Below are positions 37,817 through 44,350 of a stretch of 44,350 nucleotides of DNA, one piece after another. The notes beneath the pieces are model-generated. The model was given only the letters and a program-made list of their open reading frames with translations. It made no database searches and had not been told where the DNA came from. The translations under genes and the position numbers were made by a program. Source of the stretch: JANNRA01 sp031401035 (GTDB lineage: Bacteria; Desulfobacterota; Binatia; HRBIN30; CADEER01); contig JANNRA010000080.1 in assembly GCA_031401035.1 (NCBI GenBank), positions 1 through 44,350 of the forward strand. Reading direction: 5' to 3'. Each line of letters begins with the position of its first letter. Position 1 is the stretch's first letter.

Positions 37817-38935
37817 CTACTTCAGTTCGGGCTGTTTGCTCGCCGCGGTCCGATAGAACGGCAGCGCGACGATGCGCGCTGCAACCGCCCGGCCACGGAT
37901 CTCCACCGCCAGCGTCGTATTCACCGCGCTTGCGGCGGGCTCGACATAGCCCAGAGCAATGCCCTTGCCAAGCGTCGGCGCCTTGGTGCCGCTGGTCACG
38001 ACCCCGACCGCCTGGCCGTCGCGCAGGATGCGATACTCGGCCCGCGGCACGCCCGGCTCGGTCAGCTCGAGGCCGACCAGCAGCCGGCGCGGCCCGCGCG
38101 CCTGGGCGGCGAGCAGCGCGGCGCGACCGACGAAGTCGCCCTTGTCGAGCCGCACCACCCAGGCCAGACGCGCCTCGAACGGCGTCGTCTCCAGACCCAG
38201 CTCGTGCCCGTAGAGTGGCAGGGCAGCCTCGAGGCGCAGCGTGTCACGCGCGCCGAGACCGGCCGGAGCGATGCCGTCCGCCGCGCCGGCCTCGAGCAGC
38301 GCGTCCCACAGCGACGCCGCGTCGGTCGCGGCGCAGTACAGTTCCCAGCCGTCCTCGCCGGTGTAGCCGGTATGCGCCACCAGGGCGCGGCGGCCGGCGA
38401 TCTCCCCATCGGCGACCGTGAAGCGCGGCAGCGACGCCAACGGCAGCGCCGTCAGGCGGCCCAGGATGGCGGTGGCGCGCGGACCCTGCAGGGCGAGCAG
38501 CGCCGTCTCGTCGCTGACATCGACGACCTCGGCGCCGCGCAAATCGGCGTCACGGATGTGTGCGCGCAGGTAGGCGAGGTCGGCGTCGCGGTTCGCGGCG
38601 TTGACGCAGATCATCACCCGCTCGGCGGCGAGGCGGTGGACGATGACGTCGTCGACGATGCCGCCGGCGGGATCGAGCAGCAGGGAATACTGCGCGCCGC
38701 CGTCGGCGAGCCGGCGGACGTCGTTGGCGGTCACCGCCTGGCAGGCGGCGAGGGCACCGGCGCCGCGCAGCTCGAGCTCGCCCATGTGGCTGACGTCGAA
38801 CAGCCCGGCGCGACCGCGCACGGTGGCGTGCTCGTCCATGATGCCGCGGTACTGCACCGGCATCTCCCAGCCGGCAAAGTCGACCAGCCGCGCCCCGAGG
38901 GCGCGGTGCGCCGCGTAGAGCGGCGTCTGCCTCAC
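37817..38935 (-). CDS. gcvT: Aminomethyltransferase (glycine cleavage T protein)
   Basis: Predicted 372 aa from GTG 38935, which overlaps the folD stop. Motifs include LVDFAGWEMPVQYRGIMDEH, LFDVSHMGELEL, HTGYTGEDGWELY and ARDTLRLEAALPLYGHEL. It releases ammonia from the aminomethyl-lipoyl group and transfers the methylene to tetrahydrofolate, giving 5,10-methylene-THF. That product is the substrate of the adjacent FolD, which explains the operon. Confidence 0.95.
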   Translation of the reverse strand: MRQTPLYAAHRALGARLVDFAGWEMPVQYRGIMDEHATVRGRAGLFDVSHMGELELRGAGALAACQAVTANDVRRLADGGAQYSLLLDPAGGIVDDVIVHRLAAERVMICVNAANRDADLAYLRAHIRDADLRGAEVVDVSDETALLALQGPRATAILGRLTALPLASLPRFTVADGEIAGRRALVAHTGYTGEDGWELYCAATDAASLWDALLEAGAADGIAPAGLGARDTLRLEAALPLYGHELGLETTPFEARLAWVVRLDKGDFVGRAALLAAQARGPRRLLVGLELTEPGVPRAEYRILRDGQAVGVVTSGTKAPTLGKGIALGYVEPAASAVNTTLAVEIRGRAVAARIVALPFYRTAASKQPELK

Positions 38936-39789
38936 GCCCGCTCCGCGCGCAGCCGCGCCGCGGCGACGGTGTTCTTGAGCAGCATGGCGATGGTCATCGG
39001 GCCGACGCCGCCGGGCACCGGCGTGATGGCGGCGGCGCGGTCGCAGGCGGCGGCGAAGTCGACGTCGCCGACCAGCTTGCCGTCGGCGAGGCGGTTGGTA
39101 CCGACGTCGATCACCGTCGCCCCGGCTTTGATCCAGGCGCCTTGCACAAAACGCGGCTGGCCGATGGCGGCGACCAGCACGTCGGCGCGACCGACCTCGC
39201 CGGCCAGATCACGGGTGCGGGAATGGCAGATCGTCACCGTCGCGTGGCGTTCGAGGAGCAGCAGGGCGACCGGTTTGCCGACCAGGTTGCTGCGTCCGAC
39301 GACGACGGCACGCGCCCCCTTGAGATCGGTGCCGGTGCTGTCGAGCAGGCGCAGGATGCCGAGCGGCGTGCACGGACGCGGACCCGGCAGGCCGGCGACG
39401 AGGCGCCCCTGGTTGACCGGGTGCAGACCATCGGCATCCCTGGCCGGGTCGATGGCCTCGAGCACCGCCCCGGCGTCGAGACCGGCCGGCAGCGGTAGCT
39501 GCACCAGGATGCCGTCGACGTCGCGGCGCGCGTTGAGCGCGGCGACGACAGCCAGCAGCGCCGCCTGCGAGGTGTTCGCCGGCAGCTCGTGGCCGATCGA
39601 CTCGATGCCGCAGTCGGCGCAGGCCTTGCGCTTGTTGCGCACATAGGTAGCCGAGGCCGGGTCGTCGCCGACCAGCACCGTCGCCAGGCCGGGCGCGCGC
39701 CCGTGCGCGGCGCGGAACGCCGCCGCCTCCGCCCGCACCTCGTCGCGGACCGCCGCCGCAACCGTTTTGCCGTCGATGAGCGTCGCCAT
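38932..39789 (-). CDS. folD: Methylenetetrahydrofolate dehydrogenase / cyclohydrolase
   Basis: Predicted 285 aa from ATG 39789 (MATLIDGKTVAAAVRDEV), the usual FolD start. It shows the YVRNKRKACADCGI substrate motif with the catalytic Lys, ILVQLPLPAGLD, and the NADP-site VVGRSNLVGKPVALLL. It oxidises methylene-THF to methenyl-THF and hydrolyses it to formyl-THF. As first gene of the glycine cleavage operon it channels C1 units from glycine. The stop overlaps the gcvT start. It is divergent from ald, with 88 bases between. Confidence 0.95.
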   Translation of the reverse strand: MATLIDGKTVAAAVRDEVRAEAAAFRAAHGRAPGLATVLVGDDPASATYVRNKRKACADCGIESIGHELPANTSQAALLAVVAALNARRDVDGILVQLPLPAGLDAGAVLEAIDPARDADGLHPVNQGRLVAGLPGPRPCTPLGILRLLDSTGTDLKGARAVVVGRSNLVGKPVALLLLERHATVTICHSRTRDLAGEVGRADVLVAAIGQPRFVQGAWIKAGATVIDVGTNRLADGKLVGDVDFAAACDRAAAITPVPGGVGPMTIAMLLKNTVAAARLRAERA

Positions 39790-39877
39790 GTCGCTCGGGA
39801 CATAGCGGGAGGCCGCGGCCCGAATCAACGTGCCGTCGGCGGTGGTGAGATGGAGCGATTTCGCCTACGCTCCGGGC

Positions 39878-40987
39878 ATGCGCATTGGAGTGCCGAAGGA
39901 GATCAAGGCCGAGGAGCAGCGCGTCGCCATCACCCCCAGCGGCGTCGCGGCGCTGACCGCCCAGGGCCACCAGGTGTGGGTCGAACGCGGTGCCGGCCTG
40001 GGCAGCGGCATCACCGACCTGCAGTTCCGCAAGGCCGGGGCGCGTGTCGCCGGGGCGCGCGAGACGTGGACCCGCGCCGAGATGGTGATGAAGGTGAAGG
40101 AGCCGCTGGCGGCGGAGTACCGCTACCTGCGCGCCGACCTGATCCTCTTCACGTACCTGCATCTGGCCAGCGGCCCCGGCCTGACGCGGGCGCTGACGCG
40201 CTCCGGCGTCACCGGCATCGCCTACGAGACCATCCAGCTCGAGGATGGCTCGCTGCCGCTGCTGGCGCCGATGAGCGAGATCGCCGGCCGCCTGGCGGTG
40301 CAGGTCGGCGCCTGGTGCCTCGAGGCGCAGAACGGCGGCGGCGGCGTCCTGCTGAGCGGCGCCTCGGGCGTGCGGCCGGGCAAGGTGGTGGTCCTCGGTG
40401 GCGGCATCGCCGGCACCGCCGCGGTGCAGATCGCCATCGGCATGGGCGCGCAGGTGAGCGTCATCGAACGCAATCCGAACCGCCTGCGCTATCTGAACGA
40501 CGTCCTCGGCGGCCGCCTGACGACCCTGATGTCGAACCGCGCCAACATCGAGGAGGAGGTGCACGACGCCGACCTGGTGATCGGCACCGTGCTCATCGCC
40601 GGCGCCAAGGCGCCGCGCCTGGTGACGCGTCGCATGGTGCGCTCGATGCGGCCGGGGTCGGCCGTCGTCGACGTCTCGATCGACCAGGGCGGCTGCATCG
40701 AGACGGCGCGGCCGACCAACCACCGCAAGCCGATCTACATCGAAGAGAAGGTCGTCCACTACGCGGTGACCAACATGCCCGGCATCGTGCCGCACACCTC
40801 GACCTATGCGTTGACCAACGCGACCCTGCAGTACGCCCTGGCGCTCGCCAACCGAGGCCTCAAGCACGCCGTCAGCGAGGACCGCGCCCTGCGCCGCGGC
40901 GTCAACGTCCGCAACGGCAAGATCACCCACGAAGCGGTGGCAGAGGCGTTCCGACTGCCATACGTGGCAGTGGACAGTACCCTGTAG
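39878..40987 (+). CDS. ald: Alanine dehydrogenase
   Basis: Predicted 369 aa from ATG 39878 (MRIGVPKEIKAEEQRVA), the canonical start. It has MVMKVKEP (substrate Lys), FTYLHLA (catalytic His), and the Rossmann motif VVVLGGGIAGTAAVQIAIGMGA ending at VIERN. VVDVSIDQGGC and NMPGIVPHTSTYALTNATLQY are family hallmarks. It interconverts alanine with pyruvate plus ammonia using NAD. Together with the divergent glycine cleavage operon it could serve amino-acid catabolism or nitrogen balance. Confidence 0.95.
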   Translation: MRIGVPKEIKAEEQRVAITPSGVAALTAQGHQVWVERGAGLGSGITDLQFRKAGARVAGARETWTRAEMVMKVKEPLAAEYRYLRADLILFTYLHLASGPGLTRALTRSGVTGIAYETIQLEDGSLPLLAPMSEIAGRLAVQVGAWCLEAQNGGGGVLLSGASGVRPGKVVVLGGGIAGTAAVQIAIGMGAQVSVIERNPNRLRYLNDVLGGRLTTLMSNRANIEEEVHDADLVIGTVLIAGAKAPRLVTRRMVRSMRPGSAVVDVSIDQGGCIETARPTNHRKPIYIEEKVVHYAVTNMPGIVPHTSTYALTNATLQYALALANRGLKHAVSEDRALRRGVNVRNGKITHEAVAEAFRLPYVAVDSTL

Positions 40988-41000
40988 GATCGCGGGCGGC

Positions 41001-41447
41001 CTACCAACCGTCGGGGACCGGCATCGCGCGGCCCCCGAGGGTCACCGGGGTGGCGACGATGTTGAACAGGGCGCTCGCCGATGCGTGCGTCGGGTTCTCG
41101 ATCTCCACGCGCATGGAGCGGTCCTCGCCGGGGTCGAGGGTGGTGTCGACCTCCTCACGCACGGTGTCGACGACGCGCGGCGGGTCGCCCGGTACGGCGA
41201 TGATCACGGTGTAGCGGATGCCCTCGACCCGTTCGGCGAAGCGGTTCTCGACCGTACCGCTGATACGCACATGGCGGCCGTCGGCGATGGCCTTGTTCAC
41301 CCTGACGTGCAGGCCACCGACCTTGATCTCGTCACCGGTGACTTCCTTGGTATATGCGTGCGCCTGCTCGACGCCGGGGTCGGGCGCGGCGGGGGTACAC
41401 GCCGCCAGGGCGACGGGCAACAGCAGCCACAGTCGTGACATCCGCAT
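41001..41447 (-). CDS. Small secreted lipoprotein
   Basis: Predicted 148 aa from ATG 41447 or, better spaced after AGGAGG, 146 aa from ATG 41441 (MSRLWLLLPVALAACTP). It has a signal peptide and lipobox LAAC. The mature part is a beta-rich domain of about 110 residues (HVRISGTVENRFAERVEGIRYTVIIAV), resembling the FxLYD/DUF3426-like folds that carry a conserved 'variation on a theme of added beta strands'; the family is not certain. It follows the GH31 gene by seven bases and is likely cotranscribed. Role unknown. Confidence 0.75.
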   Translation of the reverse strand: MRMSRLWLLLPVALAACTPAAPDPGVEQAHAYTKEVTGDEIKVGGLHVRVNKAIADGRHVRISGTVENRFAERVEGIRYTVIIAVPGDPPRVVDTVREEVDTTLDPGEDRSMRVEIENPTHASASALFNIVATPVTLGGRAMPVPDGW

Positions 41448-41454
41448 TCCTCCT

Positions 41455-43626
41455 TTAGTCCGGCCGGCCCGGCACGTCGGCGCCGGCGCGGATGAAGACC
41501 GGGATGACTTCCAGGGGCGCGTCGACGGTGATGGTCAGCGGGCCCTCGAACGTGCGTGAGCGGTCCCAGAAGTCCTCCCATTCGCCGGCGGGCAGGTAGA
41601 CCTCGCGGGCGCGGGCGCCGTTCTGCCACAGCGGCGCGACGAGCAGGTCGTCGCCGTACAGATATTCGTCCCAGCGGTCGCGCACGGCCGGGTCGTCCGG
41701 CCAGGCGAAGACTAGCGGGCGGGCGATCGGCAGGCCGCTGCGCGCCGCCTCGTCGGCGTGGCGCATGGTGTACGGAATGAGGTCGTGGTGCAGCTGCACG
41801 TAGCGGCGGTAGATGGCGATCATCTCCGCGTCGTAGGCCGGCTCGGTCGGCATGTTCCACGGCGCGTGGCTCCCCTTGCCGCCGATCTCCATTAGCGGGC
41901 AGAAGGCGCTGAACTGCAGCCAGCGGGCGAAGACGTCGCGCTGCTTGAACTGGTAGTAGCCGCCGGTGTCCGACCCCCAGAAGGGGAAGCCGAGGAAGGC
42001 GGCGCGCTGCTGCATGATGATGGCGCCGCGCAGGCCGAGGTCGGTGCCCGGCCCCGAGCCGAGGGCGGTACTGCCGGGCGAGTCGCCGCCCCAGACGATG
42101 CCCCACTGCTGCGCACCGGCGTAGGCGGCGCGCGCGGCGACGACGAAGTCGCCGTCACCGCGCGCCGCGCGCAGGGCGTCGTGGTAGAGGCGCAGGTTGA
42201 GGACCGGGAACTCGTTGCGCACCTCGACGCCGCTGCGGCCGTCGGCGAACACGTCGCCGGGCTCGGCGCTGACGTACTCCTCACCGCGGTCTAGCTTGAT
42301 GGCCGAGATGTCCCAGCGGCGCGCGAACGCGACGTGCTTTTCCATCCACCAGGCGCGCGCCTGTGGGTTGGTGACGTCGATCACCTGCGCCTCGGGAACA
42401 TCTGGCCAGCGCGACAGCCCGGGCGCCAGCCAGCCGGCGGCGCGTGCTTCGGCGCCGTTGCTGCCCGGCGCGGTGCCGCTGGCGAGCGCGGCGCTCCACA
42501 CCGCGGTGCGGTAGCCGCGTGCCTGGAGCACGCGCATCATGCCCTCCGGGTTCGGGAAGCGCAGCGGATCCCACTGGAAGTCGTCGAAGCCGAAGGCGCC
42601 GCCGGCCCAGGGGCGGTCGATCAGGTAGACGCCGGCCGGGATGCCGAGCGCCTCATACATCAGCAGGTCCTCGGCCACGTCCGCGTTGATCGCCTCGCCA
42701 TCGACCTCGACCGCCGGGCCGACGGCGTGTTCGTCGCGCCAGCGCCAGTGTTTGAAGGCCCAGGCCGGCGGGATGAACGGACGGCCGGTCTGCGCCGTGT
42801 ACTCGTCGAGGACCTGCGCCGGCGTGCCGGCGAACAGCAGGTAGGTGAGGCCCGGCTGCGTCGCGGCGGCGGCAAAGCGGAAGGAGAGTCGGGCGGGGTC
42901 GGTCCTGCCGACGTCGTAGTCGCCCGGCGTCGTGCCGGCGACGAAGAGGCCGTAGCCGTTCGAGCTGGTGTGGAACGGCGCGTAGACCGCCATCGTCGCC
43001 CGCACCAGCATGCCGATCGCTTCGCCGCGGCGGTCGAGCGAACCGACGGCACGCGGCGCGATCTCGTCGATCGGCGGAAACCCGGGCACGTTGGTGAGCG
43101 GCCGCGAGTCGGTGAGGCGCTCGGTGAGCCCGTAGATCGCCTCGCCGGGGGCCAGCGTCCAGGCGTCGGCGTAGTGGCTTGGCGCGATGCCGTCGGGAGC
43201 CGTGAAGACGACCCGCAGGGTGCGATCGGAGAGCCAGTCCAGGCGCACGTGGGCCTCCCCGCTCGCGGTCCTCACCGACAGCTCGAGCGCGCGTATCCGG
43301 CCGGCCCCGCCGTCGTTCTCTGTCAGCGCGTAGGTGGACACGTCGCCGCTTGCAACCGCGCCGCCGCCGGCGAGGAACGACAGCCCAGACGGCACCTGGC
43401 TGGCGACGACGCGCCCGCTGCTGTCGGTCAGGGTGAGCCGCAGGGGTGATTGCCCGACGCGCACGGCGGCATCGTCGGTGCGGAAGACCAGGGTGTCGCC
43501 TTCGACCGTCAGGATACCGCGCACCGCCGACGGCGTCGGGGTTGGGGTCGGCATCATGCCGCCGTGCTGCTTGTCGTCGCCGCAGGCGGCGAGGAGCAGT
43601 GCGAGGAGCAGTGCGAAGCGACGCAT
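41455..43626 (-). CDS. Glycoside hydrolase family 31 lipoprotein (alpha-glucosidase/xylosidase-like)
   Basis: Predicted 723 aa from ATG 43626. It has a signal peptide with lipobox LAAC (C15) and a Pro/Thr linker (PTPTPTPS), so it is a surface or periplasmic lipoprotein. An N-terminal beta-sandwich (about 35-240) precedes the barrel. The catalytic nucleophile is D446 in IKLDRGEE and the acid/base is D515 in WGGDSPG. GFPFWGSDTGGY and PLMEIGGKG complete the GH31 pattern. It hydrolyses alpha-glucosidic or alpha-xylosidic bonds; sulfoquinovosidases also belong here and cannot be excluded. It is the only clear glycan-degrading enzyme in the window. Confidence 0.92.
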   Translation of the reverse strand: MRRFALLLALLLAACGDDKQHGGMMPTPTPTPSAVRGILTVEGDTLVFRTDDAAVRVGQSPLRLTLTDSSGRVVASQVPSGLSFLAGGGAVASGDVSTYALTENDGGAGRIRALELSVRTASGEAHVRLDWLSDRTLRVVFTAPDGIAPSHYADAWTLAPGEAIYGLTERLTDSRPLTNVPGFPPIDEIAPRAVGSLDRRGEAIGMLVRATMAVYAPFHTSSNGYGLFVAGTTPGDYDVGRTDPARLSFRFAAAATQPGLTYLLFAGTPAQVLDEYTAQTGRPFIPPAWAFKHWRWRDEHAVGPAVEVDGEAINADVAEDLLMYEALGIPAGVYLIDRPWAGGAFGFDDFQWDPLRFPNPEGMMRVLQARGYRTAVWSAALASGTAPGSNGAEARAAGWLAPGLSRWPDVPEAQVIDVTNPQARAWWMEKHVAFARRWDISAIKLDRGEEYVSAEPGDVFADGRSGVEVRNEFPVLNLRLYHDALRAARGDGDFVVAARAAYAGAQQWGIVWGGDSPGSTALGSGPGTDLGLRGAIIMQQRAAFLGFPFWGSDTGGYYQFKQRDVFARWLQFSAFCPLMEIGGKGSHAPWNMPTEPAYDAEMIAIYRRYVQLHHDLIPYTMRHADEAARSGLPIARPLVFAWPDDPAVRDRWDEYLYGDDLLVAPLWQNGARAREVYLPAGEWEDFWDRSRTFEGPLTITVDAPLEVIPVFIRAGADVPGRPD

Positions 43627-43698
43627 GCTCCCTTATCTCCGACGCCCGCGCGCAATCGCAACCCCGCGCCGGTGGACCGGCAATCGCCGGATCACCCC

Positions 43699-43730
43699 CT
43701 GGAGGGCGCCCCCCCGTGGGCGCCCTCCAG
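43699..43730. repeat. Perfect 13-bp hairpin, possible terminator
   Basis: The stem CTGGAGGGCGCCC (43699-43711) pairs exactly with 43718-43730 around the loop CCCCGT. It sits between two same-strand genes, downstream of the TPR gene (stop 43741) and upstream of the GH31 gene. It could end the former's transcript, although no T-run follows on the minus strand. The sequence is shared with the repeat at 3585-3668, including an ATCACC flank. Confidence 0.75.
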
Positions 43731-43740
43731 TCTTGGCGGC

Positions 43741-44350
43741 TTACGGGCAGTCCGCCAGCAACTGCCGGATGCCGGCGGCGGTGCGCTCGGACGGGCGCAG
43801 GGTCTGGGCGCGGCGCAGGTGCGCGCAACCGCGCTGCCGCTCGCCGAGGATCAGGTACGCTTGGGCCAGGGCGGTCTCGACATCGGCGTCGTGCGGGTTC
43901 AGCTGCCCGGCGCGCTCGAAGTGCGGGAGCGCGGCGCGTGCGGCGTCGGGCGTCGCGCCGCCGCCCTGCAGGACGACGAGGCCGAGATTGAACAGGGTAT
44001 CGGGCGCGTCGGGCGTCGCGGCGAGGGCGCGTTCGTAGGCGGCGCGGGCGGCGGCGTAGTCGCCGTCGAGCAGGGCGAGCGTGCCGAGATTGGTATGGAT
44101 CGTCTGCAGCCCGCGCGGGTCGTTGCGGCGCGCCAGGGCGCGCGCGAACGCGGCCCGCGCGTCGGTGACGCGACCGGCCTTCTGGTAGGCGGTGCCGAGA
44201 TTGCGCGCCGCCATGCCGGAGACCTGGCTGTGCGCCTCGGTATCGAGCCACAGCGCTACATCGTCGCGCCACACCGCGTTGCGCGCCGCCGTGGCGAGGC
44301 TTGCGGCGCCCAGCAGCGCCGCCGCGCCGCCGGCCAGCGCGGCGCGCGCC
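43741..44350 (-). CDS. C-terminal part of a membrane protein with TPR repeats, cut by right edge
   Basis: The frame is open to the right edge (about 202 visible residues), so the start is outside the window; GTG 44274 is only an internal codon. The visible part opens with a hydrophobic segment (ALAGGAAALLGAASLATA), then RNAVWRDDVALWLDTEAHS, then about four TPR units (NLGTAYQKAGRVTDARAAFARAL, NLGTLALLDGDYAAARAAYERAL). The R-N-x-x-W...LW transition from last membrane helix to TPRs is typical of TMTC-like O-mannosyltransferase relatives. That would make it another possible GT-C protein; the membrane part is missing, so this is inference. Confidence 0.75.
   Translation of the reverse strand, partial: ARAALAGGAAALLGAASLATAARNAVWRDDVALWLDTEAHSQVSGMAARNLGTAYQKAGRVTDARAAFARALARRNDPRGLQTIHTNLGTLALLDGDYAAARAAYERALAATPDAPDTLFNLGLVVLQGGGATPDAARAALPHFERAGQLNPHDADVETALAQAYLILGERQRGCAHLRRAQTLRPSERTAAGIRQLLADCP

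Noticed and set aside
39790..39877. Glycine riboswitch upstream of folD
   Set aside because: The gap is only 88 bases and shares its space with the ald leader. I cannot see paired aptamer stems.

Overview
The window comes from a very GC-rich (roughly 70%) Gram-negative-type bacterium. It encodes a TonB-like transducer, TatA, lipobox lipoproteins and undecaprenyl-PP phosphatase. The NHL propellers, the many ArnT/PMT-like membrane proteins and a MYXO-CTERM-like tail would fit a deltaproteobacterium-like lineage (Myxococcota, Binatota or relatives). That placement is inference; no rRNA or other marker gene is present.

Layout. 1-13573: a fragment at the left edge, then five large polytopic GT-C (family 39-like) glycosyltransferases. 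Two are divergent around 3529-3710, and three form a tightly overlapping minus-strand operon (13573 to 6560). 13574-14221: no recognisable gene. 14222-17744: a three-gene cassette of P2-type cation ATPase, small membrane protein and HMA-like protein, each joined by an ATGA overlap. 17752-20472: a large exported propeller-like protein with a sorting-signal-like tail. 20778-21523: a probable antitoxin/nucleotidyltransferase pair. 21670-29559: a DPM-synthase-like GT2, a 1436-residue protein carrying two complete GT-C modules in one chain, and an Agl23-like (TIGR03663) GT-C fused to an NHL propeller. 29641-33683: a second DPM-like GT2, a zinc-ribbon/DUF3426 protein, TatA, a TonB-like protein and UppP. 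33699-34409: a REP-associated tyrosine transposase framed by inverted REP hairpins. 34454-39789: the minus-strand operon folD-gcvT-gcvH-gcvPA-gcvPB, with alanine dehydrogenase divergent from it. 41001-43626: a small lipoprotein and a GH31 lipoprotein. 43741-44350: a TPR protein cut by the right edge.

The most distinctive content is the GT-C family: six proteins carrying seven catalytic modules. At least five of the six C-termini carry a recognisable added beta-domain (NHL propeller, PA14-like, LamG-like, or a galactose-binding-like jelly roll). Two DPM-type GT2 enzymes could supply polyprenyl-phosphate sugars and UppP could recycle the carrier, so an envelope glycan or protein glycosylation pathway is a reasonable hypothesis. 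No flippase, ligase or polymerase of a standard O-antigen or capsule locus is visible. Several families of dispersed palindromes sit between genes, and one forms a strong bidirectional terminator.
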